A stretch of DNA of 64,000 nucleotides from Nodosilinea sp. P-1105 (lineage in GTDB: Bacteria > Cyanobacteriota > Cyanobacteriia > Phormidesmidales > Phormidesmidaceae): NCBI RefSeq assembly GCF_012911975.1, contig NZ_SMDQ01000002.1, positions 62,001 to 126,000 of the forward strand, written 5' to 3'. Made by a program: the position numbers and the translations under genes. A model generated the notes under the pieces. It saw only the letters and a program-made list of their open reading frames with translations. It ran no database searches and was not told the origin of the DNA. Shown here piece by piece: positions 45,351-53,666 of the stretch (position 1 is the first letter of the stretch; each line of letters opens with the position of its first letter).

Positions 45351-46440
45351 ATAAACCCCTAACTACATTGAAGACTAATGAGGTACGTGAATGATCCCAA
45401 AATGCTTGACTTAAGGAGATGGACCTTACCTCATCTAGCAAGAACTGCTACAGAACTATGCCTCGCCTAGTAAGGGATGCCACGGAATAGTGATTCTAGC
45501 CATCTAAGACCAACACATCAACAATACTAGGCCTGTCATAAACATTGGTCTAACCTTACAAGTCCAGACCAATCTCATATTAACTGCCCGCAGACAAAAA
45601 AAAGTATCATTCAAAACGCATTCTTGATGTCAAGCGAATTTTTGCTTTGCTTGGATGCGGAGAAGCTAGCCATAGCCAACTCAAACTAGATATTTAAAAC
45701 TATCCTAAATACAAAGTTTAGCCCACTGCCATTGACTTTCAGCCAAAATTACCAGGCCCCCGGGAAAAAGATTATGAGAATAAGATGTCGCAATGTAAAG
45801 CTAATTGAAGCAGCTCATAAAAAGGTTGCGACAACCTGAGAGTGGCCCGAAAGGCCCTACGAGTAGGCGCTTGCAAAAGTTAAGGAACGTTAAGCCTGTG
45901 GGACTGATGAGCTTTAAGCACTGCTTTTAAACGATCTCATGATTTATTTTGGGCATGCACTGGATAGTCTCACCTTTTTTTTAGGTTCATGAATCTATAG
46001 TAAATATTAACGCTGCCTATTTTAGTTTGGAAAAAATATTTTGGTCAGCTTAGTTGATTAGAGCATGATCTTTGAAGCCTTGAAACCAGAGAAGGGTAAA
46101 GATTAAGAAATAGCTAGAAAATCCTTTAACTGGGATCCCTTGCTCTTAGGATGGATCTGGTTTTGCAAAGAGCCTGACCAAGAGTTGTCTTCAAGAGTTG
46201 CCTTGTTGTTGTGATTTCGGTAAAAATTCGGCTAGGGCACGGTCGGCATAGCGTCGATACATCACAGGTCTGTACAGCCCCAGGTGTCCATCCCCCCGAA
46301 GTTAGAGATCACACGGCCCAAGATGGCAGGGCTGAACCAATGAGTTCCATGAGTTCAATTAAGTAGGTCTGTTAGTAGATAACTCGGTTAGATAGTTGGC
46401 GCGCGATCGTGCCATTCGAAGACCTTTCCAGGAATTGACT
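45351..46440. other. Long divergent intergenic region, glgP / adhE
   Basis: This 1.1-kb stretch is AT-rich and contains no convincing ORF. It must hold both promoters. A run of three hairpins is described separately. I did not find a known riboswitch consensus in it. Confidence 0.5.
45824..45867. ncRNA. Candidate structured RNA: three consecutive hairpins
   Basis: GGTTG-CGA-CAACC (45824-45836), GGCC-CGAAA-GGCC (45844-45856) and CCTA-CGAG-TAGG (45856-45867) follow one another within 44 bases of an otherwise AT-rich spacer. Strand is uncertain. It lies about 470 bases from the glgP start and 570 from the adhE start. It could be a leader element or a small RNA. I do not recognise a family. Confidence 0.35.
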
Positions 46441-49089
46441 ATGCACATCACCAATCTCGATGAGCTAGAAGCGTTAATTGCCCGAGTTAAAGCGGCCCAG
46501 CAGCAGTATGCCCGCTTTTCCCAAACCCAGGTAGATCACATTTTTAAGCAGGCGGCCCTGGCGGCGAATGCGGCTCGCATTCCCTTAGCCAAGCAAGCGG
46601 TGACCGAAACTGGCATGGGTGTGGTGGAAGACAAGGTGATCAAAAACCACTTCGCCTCGGAGTACATCTACAACAAGTACAAAGACGAAAAAACCTGCGG
46701 CGTGGTGGAAGCCGACAAAACCTTTGGCATGCAGAAAATTGCGGAGCCCGTCGGCCTGCTGGCGGGGATCGTGCCCACCACTAACCCCACGTCTACGGCC
46801 ATCTTTAAGGCATTGCTGGCCCTGAAAACCCGCAATGGCATTATTTTTTCCCCCCACCCTAGGGCCAAAGGCTGCACCATTGAAGCGGCCCGGGTGGTGC
46901 TGAAGGCAGCGATCGAGGCGGGGGCTCCGACCGATATTATCGGCTGGATCGACGAACCCACCGTGCCCCTGTCCCAGGCCCTGATGCAACACCGAGACAT
47001 CAACCTGATTTTGGCCACCGGTGGCCCCGGCATGGTGCGGGCCGCTTACTCCTCAGGCAATCCCTCCTTAGGGGTGGGGGCAGGCAACACCCCAGCGGTG
47101 ATCGATGCCACCGCCCACCTGAAGATGGCGGTGTCCTCCATTCTGCTGAGTAAAACCTTTGACAATGGCATGATCTGTGCCAGTGAGCAGTCGGTGATTG
47201 TGGAAGATGCGGTGTACGACACCGTACGTCAGGAATTCTGCGATCGCGGTGCCTACCTGCTTAACCCCGAAGAACGGGACAAAGTCCGCCAAATTATTCT
47301 CAAAGATGGCCATCTGAACGGGGCGATCGTCGGCCAGCCCGTGAGCAAGCTGGCGGAACTAGCGGGGATCACCCTGCCCGAGACGGCCCGGGTGATCATT
47401 GGGGAAGTTGATGCCATTGGCACCGAAGAACCCTTCGCCTTTGAAAAGCTCTCGCCCATCCTGGCCATGTATCGGGCTACAGACTTTGCCGATGCCCTGG
47501 CCAAAGCCCAGGGGCTGATTACCTTTGGTGGACGGGGCCACACCGCCGTGCTTTACACCGCCCCCGGCAACCATGAGCACATCGAGGAATTTGAGAACAA
47601 CGTGGAAACGGCGCGAGTGTTGATTAACACCCCCGCGTCCCAAGGGGCGATCGGCGACCTGTTCAACTTCCGCCTTGACCCCTCCCTCACCCTCGGTTGC
47701 GGCTCCTGGGGCGGCAACTCCGTCAGCGAGAATGTGGGCGCGCACCATGTGCTCAACATCAAAACCGTCACCGAACGACGGGAGAACATGTTGTGGTTCC
47801 GGATTCCGCCCAAGGTGTACTTTAAGCACGGCTGCATGCCCGTGGCCCTGCGGGAACTGGCCGGTAAACAGCGGGCCTTCATTGTCACCGACAAACCCCT
47901 CTATGACATGGGCATGACCAAAGGATTAGAGGAGGTGCTAGAAGACGTTGGGATCAAGTACGACATCTTCTACAATGTGGAGCCCGATCCTTCCCTAGCC
48001 ACCATCAACCGGGGGCTAGACCTGATGAAAACCTTCAACCCCGATGTGATCATCGCCTTTGGCGGTGGCTCCCCCATGGATGCGGCCAAAGTGATGTGGA
48101 TGATGTACGACAATCCCGACATCGAGTTTGAGGGCCTAGCCACCCGATTTATGGACATTCGCAAACGGGTGTATAACCTGCCCGACATAGGCCAAAAAAC
48201 CCTGATGGTGGCAATCCCCACCACCTCAGGTACCGGGTCAGAAGTCACCCCCTTTGCGGTGGTCACCGACGATCGCACCGGCATCAAGTACCCCCTGGCC
48301 GACTATGCCCTGACCCCCAATATGGCCATTGTTGATCCCGAGCTGGTGCTGCATATGCCCAAGGGGTTGACTGCCTTTGGCGGCATCGACGCCCTCACCC
48401 ACGCCCTGGAAGCCTACGTGTCGGTGTATGCCTCGGAGTACACCAATGGCATGGCCCTGGAAGCCATTCGGCTACTGCTGAAATACCTGCCCAGTGCCTA
48501 CACCAATGGGGCCAACGATCCCAAAGCGCGGGAAAAGGTACACTACGCTGCCACTATGGCTGGCATGGCCTTCGCCAATGCCTTCCTGGGGGTGTGCCAC
48601 TCCATGGCCCACAAGCTGGGGTCCACCTTCCATGTGCCCCACGGCCTGGCTAATGCCCTGATGATCTCCCATGTGATCCGCTATAACGCCACCGATGTGC
48701 CCTTTAAGCAGGCAATCTTCCCGCAGTACAAGTACCCTAATGCCAAGTGGCGCTACGCCCGCATTGCCGACTACCTGCAACTGGGCGGCACCACCGAGGA
48801 TGAAAAGGTGGAGCGGCTAGTGGATGCGATCGAGGATTTGAAGCGCCAGCTCAATATTCCCATGACGATTCGAGAAGTGCTGAACGACGACGACAAAGCC
48901 TTCTACGACCATGTAGAAGAGATGGCAGACCAAGCCTTTGATGACCAATGCACCGGGGCCAACCCCCGCTATCCGCTGATCCGCGATCTAAAAGAGCTAT
49001 ACACTCTGGCCTACCGGGGCTGCCGCATTGAGGCCACCCTGTTTCACCCAGAAAACCAGGAGGAGTTGCCGCCAGTGGCGATCGTGTAG
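46441..49089 (+). CDS. adhE: Bifunctional acetaldehyde-CoA / alcohol dehydrogenase
   Basis: This 882-residue fusion has an N-terminal aldehyde dehydrogenase domain (catalytic Cys in SKTFDNGMICASEQSV, GVGAGNTPAVID) and a C-terminal iron-dependent alcohol dehydrogenase (GGGSPMDAAKVMW, TTSGTGSEVTPFAV, metal-binding His in HSMAHKLGSTFHVPHGLANAL). It converts acetyl-CoA to ethanol while re-oxidising NADH in anaerobic, dark metabolism. ATG 46441 with AGGA upstream is chosen. It is found in only some cyanobacteria. Its divergent neighbour glgP supports a fermentative role. Confidence 0.95.
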   Translation: MHITNLDELEALIARVKAAQQQYARFSQTQVDHIFKQAALAANAARIPLAKQAVTETGMGVVEDKVIKNHFASEYIYNKYKDEKTCGVVEADKTFGMQKIAEPVGLLAGIVPTTNPTSTAIFKALLALKTRNGIIFSPHPRAKGCTIEAARVVLKAAIEAGAPTDIIGWIDEPTVPLSQALMQHRDINLILATGGPGMVRAAYSSGNPSLGVGAGNTPAVIDATAHLKMAVSSILLSKTFDNGMICASEQSVIVEDAVYDTVRQEFCDRGAYLLNPEERDKVRQIILKDGHLNGAIVGQPVSKLAELAGITLPETARVIIGEVDAIGTEEPFAFEKLSPILAMYRATDFADALAKAQGLITFGGRGHTAVLYTAPGNHEHIEEFENNVETARVLINTPASQGAIGDLFNFRLDPSLTLGCGSWGGNSVSENVGAHHVLNIKTVTERRENMLWFRIPPKVYFKHGCMPVALRELAGKQRAFIVTDKPLYDMGMTKGLEEVLEDVGIKYDIFYNVEPDPSLATINRGLDLMKTFNPDVIIAFGGGSPMDAAKVMWMMYDNPDIEFEGLATRFMDIRKRVYNLPDIGQKTLMVAIPTTSGTGSEVTPFAVVTDDRTGIKYPLADYALTPNMAIVDPELVLHMPKGLTAFGGIDALTHALEAYVSVYASEYTNGMALEAIRLLLKYLPSAYTNGANDPKAREKVHYAATMAGMAFANAFLGVCHSMAHKLGSTFHVPHGLANALMISHVIRYNATDVPFKQAIFPQYKYPNAKWRYARIADYLQLGGTTEDEKVERLVDAIEDLKRQLNIPMTIREVLNDDDKAFYDHVEEMADQAFDDQCTGANPRYPLIRDLKELYTLAYRGCRIEATLFHPENQEELPPVAIV

Positions 49090-49173
49090 TTAGGCCCAAT
49101 CCCAGGGGTCTAGTCTTAGCTGAGGCTGATGGAGCCGAGGAGATGCAGACCCCTGAGATCGGTTGGCCCCAGA

Positions 49174-49512
49174 CTATTCCAGCAGTAGGGTTTTGGTGAG
49201 GATCACCATCCACACCTCGACTGCGCTCGGTGGAACCCCCTCGACTGGATTCGGTGGCGTCTGCTCGGAGGGGCTAACCGCTGGGGGAGTCCCTCCGCTT
49301 TGGGGCACTGGCAGGGGATCGCTCCAATCGTTGGGGTCGGCATAGCCGAGGGCATGGAGGATTTTGATGGTGCGGTCTAGGGCGGGTAGGCTGCCGTAGA
49401 GCAGATGGCGGACTTTTTCGGGTCGAGGCGGACGGGGACTGCTGGCCGACGGCGGCAGGCTGGACGCACTGCCGGACACAGCACCGGCGCCCGGTTCGAG
49501 ATATTGCAACAT
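49174..49512 (-). CDS. Small conserved-looking hypothetical protein
   Basis: This 112-residue protein has a low-complexity start, then a folded-looking core (PEKVRHLLYGSLPALDRTIKILHALGYADPNDWS) and a C-terminal strand (EVWMVILTKTLLLE). Between core and tail is a Pro-rich stretch derived from repeat-like DNA (CCTCGACTGCGCTCGGTGG and a second related copy). ATG 49512 is preferred to the track start. Function is unknown. Confidence 0.5.
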   Translation of the reverse strand: MLQYLEPGAGAVSGSASSLPPSASSPRPPRPEKVRHLLYGSLPALDRTIKILHALGYADPNDWSDPLPVPQSGGTPPAVSPSEQTPPNPVEGVPPSAVEVWMVILTKTLLLE

Positions 49513-49892
49513 CGGTTCTGTTTCCTTTTTTGCGTTTGCAGAAAACAAACCCTTCGCCGCCATCCCCTCCTCGGAGGCTTGTACTGTTCGCACAGCGACC
49601 CCAGAGGGGGAACCTGTCGAAGTGGGCGGGGGTGGGTTTGAGGAAAACAGAACGCGAAAACCCTAGCGACCCACGCTGGAGGTGCAAACTGGGTGCTAGG
49701 GTTGATCCTAGCCTCGCAATCTGCTGGATAGACTTGCGGGGTTAGCTGTTCGTAGGTGGTGCAAACACCTGCGGACAGCGCCAAAGCTTTCGAGTTCTGT
49801 GTGGTCACCGTTCGGTTGAACGGCTTAATGTAAGAGCATAGTGGGGCGACTCCCCGCCGTCAACCGTAGCCTTCACAATTACCCTTGCCCCC
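49513..49892. repeat. Repeat-rich spacer between adhE region and integron
   Basis: The stretch contains a GAACCTGTCGAAGTGGGCGG-type repeat (about 49610-49630) and the second copy of a 45-base repeat (49755-49799; first copy at 26531-26575, 41 of 45 identical). Overlapping ORFs on both strands here are translated repeats. No gene is supported. Confidence 0.6.
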
Positions 49893-50148
49893 CTACCCAT
49901 CCAACGGACTGCGCACCCCCCGCCCACCGCGATTCAGCACGTGGGTGTAAATCATGGTGGTCTTCACATCCTTGTGCCCCAACAACGATCTCGTCGACTC
50001 CCATCTTTCTAGGGTGGCGCTTGTTGTGGAACAGGATGAAATCCCGAATGTAGTAAACATAGGACTTCTCGGTTTTTAGGCTGAAATGCTTAAGGCGAAT
50101 GGTTTCCCTTACCTGATCAAGCAGACGCGGTGGTTGAGGTGGTGACAT
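49893..50148 (-). pseudogene. Integron-integrase-like tyrosine recombinase, internally deleted
   Basis: The N-terminal part ([20 protein letters not shown], then [18 protein letters not shown]) is a SAM-like core-binding domain typical of integron integrases. It runs directly into the C-terminal end in another frame ([20 protein letters not shown], then GVRSPLDG and the stop). The His and nucleophile Tyr of the last motif remain, but roughly two thirds of the protein, including the first catalytic Arg, is missing. The [15 protein letters not shown] ending is characteristic of IntI-type enzymes. It is divergent from the cassette array, as in integrons. Start ATG 50148. Confidence 0.8.
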
Positions 50149-50177
50149 AGGTGGATGCTGGATAACCCCGATAAGAG

Positions 50178-50363
50178 GGGTATTATCCGTCAAAAGTGCT
50201 GGCTAATACCCTTAGCTACCATGCTTAACCCTCAAAAGTGCTGGATAACACCCCAAACCCACGGTGTTATCCAGCGATAATGAAATGATGATTAATTCCT
50301 TAAAATCTGGGTATTATCCCGCAGATCTGGTGGACAATACCCATTAAAACAGTGGTTATCCAC
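50178..50363. repeat. Hairpin and direct-repeat cluster between integrase and attI
   Basis: Four inverted repeats follow one another: GGGTATTA/TAATACCC (50178-50211), GCTGGATAACACC/GGTGTTATCCAGC (50240-50275, 13 bp perfect), GGGTATTATCC/GGACAATACCC (50309-50342, one mismatch) and GTGGTTATCCAC (50352-50363). CAAAAGTGCTGG is repeated directly (50191 and 50233), and ATGCTTAAC occurs at 50221 and 50372. They share a GGATAA/TTATCC core. This could be the integrase binding and promoter region. Confidence 0.6.
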
Positions 50364-50373
50364 CGGATCTGAT

Positions 50374-50392
50374 GCTTAACATATAGTTAGGC
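50374..50392 (+). other. attI-like recombination site (insertion point of first cassette)
   Basis: GCTTAAC-ATATA-GTTAGGC is a simple integrase site: two inverted 7-base core boxes with a 5-base spacer, the right one matching GTTRRRY. It lies between the integrase remnant and the first cassette gene, where attI is expected. Recombination would occur after the first G of GTTAGGC at 50386. It could also be the right half of a decayed attC. Confidence 0.6.
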
Positions 50393-50514
50393 AGCTTACG
50401 CGACTGCTGCTTGAATGTTGAATTTTGTCTCTAGCTATTAGAGTTACTCTTGGAAATCTTATACTAATAAGTAGAGCTGCTTACCAAGTTGTTGTTAAGG
50501 AGAGAGGTATTATT

Positions 50515-51624
50515 ATGTCTATTCTTAATCCCAGCTTCAATGTCGGCTGTCTTTTAGAGGAATATGGAATCAATAGTCCTCAAGATTACGAGAATCTTAA
50601 GGACGTAAATATGAAATCAAGTTTCTGCCGGAGGCTCTTTAAGTTATTGGAGAAAGAATCCGAAATAACTATTCATGAACTAAAGAAGTTTAGAAATTCT
50701 TTCCGGGTAAATATACACTATGCTGTTTCTTTGAATGAAAATTGCTGCATAGGAAATTTACCTTGCGCTACTTTTCTTAAGAAAGCATCTTTTTTTGCGT
50801 CAAGAGTTATCATATCTTTCCCTTTTCCTGCTCACAGTAAGATTCAGTTTCTAAATCCTTCTATTCAAGTATTTGGCAAGAGAGATATAGAAGCCTTGGA
50901 GTTGAGATCTCAAAAATTTGGCTACGAGATATTCTATGGACTTCTAAAATTGATTTGTCAGTGTCGTCTTTTGTTAAAAGAAAATTGCCTCAAAATAATT
51001 CCAATTTATTCTGAAAATCAGAAGAAAATAGAAAAGATTCTGGAAGAAGAGTGTGAGCTACTGTCAGCAAACTTTGAGCTAGAAAAGCTAATTTATTGTT
51101 TTGAAGAAGTTAATAAAGACGTTTTACTCCAACCACATTTTTCAAAGATCCGAGAGGAAGATATTGTCAAAATCAAGCGCATTGAAAAAGCTATATATGA
51201 ACAGTTTGAGATATATTTTCATAATCTGATTTATGACTTAGATTCTCCAGACCAATTTGCGCAAGAGAAGATATTTCTAAGGGAGTTAGTGGAAATAAGT
51301 AAAGGTGTCCATCAGCTAATGATCAGCTTTGATAACATTCTGGATAAGAGTAGCCGATTGAAAAAAGGGCTTCAAATCTTTTCTGGACTCACAGTCTTAG
51401 CTGGTGTTTGTCCCGCTATTTTGCTTAATCAATTCCTTGTAGGTGCTTTAATTGGAACAGCTGGGACTGTTGTTTTTCCAGGGCTAATAGTTAGCATCAT
51501 ACAAGATTGGTTTATTAATAATTACGAGGCGATTCAAGAATATAAGAAGCAGGATGAAGTTTACTTGGCTTGGCGTATGGCTTACCCTGAAACTGATAGG
51601 TATTTCAAACCATCTAATTCTTGA
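50515..51624 (+). CDS. Unknown AT-rich cassette gene, two-TM protein
   Basis: This 369-residue protein has a mostly helical cytoplasmic part with Lys/Glu-rich stretches (NQKKIEKILEEECELLSANFELEKLIYCFEEV) and a C-terminal membrane hairpin (IFSGLTVLAGVCPAILL, LVGALIGTAGTVVFPGLIVSII, about residues 300-345). I recognise no family. GC content is far below that of the neighbours, a sign of transfer. AAGGAGAGAGG lies 9 bases before ATG 50515. It is the first cassette, bounded by the attI-like site and attC-A. A defence or membrane-effector role is possible but unproven. Confidence 0.75.
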   Translation: MSILNPSFNVGCLLEEYGINSPQDYENLKDVNMKSSFCRRLFKLLEKESEITIHELKKFRNSFRVNIHYAVSLNENCCIGNLPCATFLKKASFFASRVIISFPFPAHSKIQFLNPSIQVFGKRDIEALELRSQKFGYEIFYGLLKLICQCRLLLKENCLKIIPIYSENQKKIEKILEEECELLSANFELEKLIYCFEEVNKDVLLQPHFSKIREEDIVKIKRIEKAIYEQFEIYFHNLIYDLDSPDQFAQEKIFLRELVEISKGVHQLMISFDNILDKSSRLKKGLQIFSGLTVLAGVCPAILLNQFLVGALIGTAGTVVFPGLIVSIIQDWFINNYEAIQEYKKQDEVYLAWRMAYPETDRYFKPSNS

Positions 51625-51665
51625 ACAAATTTTGAGGTGATTATACTTAACCTTTTGAGCTATTT

Positions 51666-51750
51666 GCCTAACAATTCGCTTGGAGCGGACTTTCGGCGAA
51701 TCTTGGTCATGGCAGAAGTTATCTTCAGCCGCTCAAGCGAGCCGTTAGGT
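51666..51750 (+). other. attC site A (85 bp)
   Basis: R'' GCCTAAC (51666-51672), spacer AATTCG, L'' CTTGGAGCGGAC (51679-51690), central region, L' GCCGCTCAAG (51728-51737), spacer CGAGCC, R' GTTAGGT (51744-51750). L' pairs with L'' except for one extra G and one extra A on the L'' side, the extrahelical bases that define attC folding. It closes the first cassette 41 bases after the gene's stop. Confidence 0.9.
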
Positions 51751-51969
51751 TCACTCAAAGCCATGTTCTGAACTGTAACTTGATGATCAAGAGGTTCAAT
51801 AACCAGTGCATGAAAGGAAGCTGGCAAAGGCTGATATGGAGAAGACTGGTCCAATGATGGTTTGTCGGCTAGTCTTGCAGAACCTTTCTAAGCTCTCCGA
51901 AGCACCATTTTTATGACAGACGGAACCCAGACCCATTTCGCGACAAGTTAGGTTATCAGAGGATCTAGC
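51751..51969. other. Spacer upstream of the SLATT gene
   Basis: This has no convincing gene. A 64-codon minus ORF (51660-51854) overlaps attC-A and is not supported. A GTTAGGT at 51947-51953 resembles an R' box, but I could not build a full attC around it. Confidence 0.4.
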
Positions 51970-52500
51970 ATGACTGGCCAGGCACATTCCCACGCTGATC
52001 TCAACTCCGGCTCTGAGTTCTCCTCGTCTGAATGCATGAAAAAAGTCGAGCTCTTGCAGGGTTACTTAGAAAGTTCGATCAAGGATGTTGGCAGAAAGCG
52101 GAAGATAAATCAGCAGCGAGCCACTTCGATCAAGGTCTTGATTCTCTGTCTTTCAGGCGGAGCTACCGTACTGCTCGGGCTCGACATAGGCATGCATGCT
52201 CAACTGCCCCTTAAAAATCTTGCTTTTGCCTTCACAGCTATCGTTACTGTACTGAATGCTCTTGAACCATTCTTTAACTATCGTGCTCTGTGGGTTGAAC
52301 ATGAGCGAGCAAATGCTTCGCTCTATCAGTTAAAAGACCGACTTAACTTCTACGTTACAGGAAAAGAAAAAACAGGCTTAGATATCAGCGAACTAGAAGA
52401 ATTCTATGCTCAGTACGAGCAGATATGGGAGATGCTAAATCAAGCGTGGATTGCTCAACGTCAACGATACCACGAGATTAGCTCTCAGCCGAATGAATAG
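51970..52500 (+). CDS. SLATT-domain protein (DUF4231-like two-TM effector)
   Basis: This 176-residue protein has a helical start (VELLQGYLESSIKDVGRKRKINQQRAT), two adjacent membrane helices (IKVLILCLSGGATVLLGLDI and AFAFTAIVTVLNALEPFF) and a C-terminal helical tail (NYRALWVEHERANASLYQLKDRLNFYV). This is the SLATT layout, predicted to form pore-like effectors in nucleotide-sensing conflict systems. No sensor gene is next to it. AGAGGA lies 9 bases upstream. It sits inside the cassette array on the cassette strand. Confidence 0.8.
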   Translation: MTGQAHSHADLNSGSEFSSSECMKKVELLQGYLESSIKDVGRKRKINQQRATSIKVLILCLSGGATVLLGLDIGMHAQLPLKNLAFAFTAIVTVLNALEPFFNYRALWVEHERANASLYQLKDRLNFYVTGKEKTGLDISELEEFYAQYEQIWEMLNQAWIAQRQRYHEISSQPNE

Positions 52501-52825
52501 AAAATAAACCTTGCCAAGGTTAGAGCGATCGCAGATCGCCTGTAGGTTGGGTTGACGAAGGAAATCCAAAAAGCTCGAAAGGGTTTTGCTCCTGAACCAT
52601 CGTGTCTTAAAGGGTAATATCTTCATCAACTCCCTAATCATTTTGGCTGAATGATTGCGTTGTTTTTCTAGATGTTGGGTTTAGCTAGCTCAACCTAACC
52701 TGCTGACTAGCAAGAATTAAGAACTGAGTTTTAGTTCTCTATACTGAACTGAGTCTAGCCCAATTTCTGAGGCAGACAAGCAGCGGTGTGGGCTAAAATA
52801 GGGAAAGTCGCTGCCCACTTCCTAC
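52501..52825. repeat. Inverted-repeat (MITE-like) element between the SLATT and PIN genes
   Basis: TAGGTTGGGTTGA (about 52543-52555) and its inverted partner CTCAACCTAACCTG (about 52698-52711) bound roughly 170 bases; inner AAATCCAA/TTGGGTTT pieces also match. This is a widespread style of cyanobacterial palindromic repeat. The attC expected between these two cassettes is not present, and the element may have replaced it. A TAGCCCA/TGGGCTA pair lies just before the PIN gene. Confidence 0.55.
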
Positions 52826-53299
52826 ATGAGTGAAGCTGTCTACATTGAAACGAGTATCTTAGGATACCTCACTGCTCGACCCAGCAGAGACCTGGTTGTG
52901 GCTGCCAATATTGAGATCACCAGAGAGTGGTGGGATACACGTCGCAGTAAATTTCAGCTTTATACATCTCAAGCAGTCGTAAAGGAAACTTCCCAATGCG
53001 ACGCTCAAATTGCAACCCAGCGGCTCGAAGTTATTCGTGATTTTGATTTGCTCGAACTGAATCAATCTGTCCTTGACCTGGCGGAGCAATTCCTAGAGCG
53101 TAGTAGTCTTCCTGCGAAAGCCGATGTTGACGCGGTTCATATCGCCGCCGCAACGATTCATGGAATGGATTATCTGCTCACATGGAACTGCAAGCATATC
53201 GCTAATGCCCAAATTCAGAAGAAATTGGCAGAGATCAGTTTCGATTCCGGGTATGAGTTGCCGATTCTTTGTACACCCTATGAACTGCTTGGAGATTAA
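52826..53299 (+). CDS. PIN-domain toxin (VapC-like)
   Basis: This 157-residue putative ribonuclease toxin has PIN acidic positions: Glu/Thr in VYIETSILGYL, Glu in VVKETSQCD and Asp in PAKADVDAVHIAAA, followed by DYLLTWNCKHIAN. This subtype commonly precedes a small antitoxin gene, as here (2-base gap). It lies in the integron array between the SLATT gene and attC-B. Confidence 0.85.
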   Translation: MSEAVYIETSILGYLTARPSRDLVVAANIEITREWWDTRRSKFQLYTSQAVVKETSQCDAQIATQRLEVIRDFDLLELNQSVLDLAEQFLERSSLPAKADVDAVHIAAATIHGMDYLLTWNCKHIANAQIQKKLAEISFDSGYELPILCTPYELLGD

Positions 53300-53301
53300 C
53301 T

Positions 53302-53493
53302 ATGTATCAAGATGTAATTGTGGAAGAAATTCACAGAATCCGTGAAGAGTATTCACGGTCGTTCGACCATAACTTGAAAGCACTTTTCGCTGATCTGCAA
53401 AAGCAACAAGCTGAGAGTGGCAGAAAAGTTGTGAATTTGTCGCGGAAGCACGGTCTAACAACTCCAACGCAGCAGACGGACGAAAGTCGCTGA
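53302..53493 (+). CDS. Small antitoxin-like partner of the PIN toxin
   Basis: This 63-residue protein (VIVEEIHRIREEYSRSFDHNLKALFADLQKQQ) resembles the small proteins that accompany VapC-like PIN genes in cyanobacteria. GGAGA lies 9 bases upstream, overlapping the end of the toxin gene. Its last ~13 residues are encoded by the attC-B site, which is common for cassette genes and means the C-terminus may be unimportant. Confidence 0.7.
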   Translation: MYQDVIVEEIHRIREEYSRSFDHNLKALFADLQKQQAESGRKVVNLSRKHGLTTPTQQTDESR

Positions 53494-53539
53494 TGCTGAG
53501 TTCGAGGTTATCTGCCGTCGCTGGTTGGGAACGTTGGGC
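53453..53539 (+). other. attC site B (87 bp)
   Basis: R'' GTCTAAC (53453-53459), spacer AACTCC, L'' AACGCAGCAGACGG (53466-53479), central region, L' CCGTCGCTGGTT (53515-53526), spacer GGGAAC, R' GTTGGGC (53533-53539). L'/L'' pair fully except for an extra G and an extra A in L''. A further GTTAGAC at 53555-53561 is an alternative right core box. Confidence 0.9.
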
Positions 53540-53666
53540 CGCTTAAGGTAATCTGTTAGACGGTTATCCGAGCATATCGACTGAGTACCAGGGGTTGAAT
53601 CGAATCAAGGCATTTAACGTCAGCATGTATTGACGATGTAAATACATGCTGCTTACAATATGGGGT

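Noticed and set aside
45720-45745. Cobalamin-type riboswitch suggested by GCCCACTGCC
   Set aside because: The surrounding conserved elements are missing and the spacing does not fit.
49377-49808. Minus-strand 143-residue ORF rich in Arg, Pro and Cys
   Set aside because: It is a translation of interspersed repeats and overlaps, in another frame, the better-supported small gene ending at 49174.
51660-51854. Minus-strand 64-residue ORF
   Set aside because: Its C-terminal half is antisense translation of attC-A, and the rest is too short to support.
51850-51957. A fourth attC around GTTAGGT at 51947
   Set aside because: TTGTCG/CGACAA can pair, but the R'' box is imperfect and the spacer before R' is missing or R' deviates, so the site cannot be supported.
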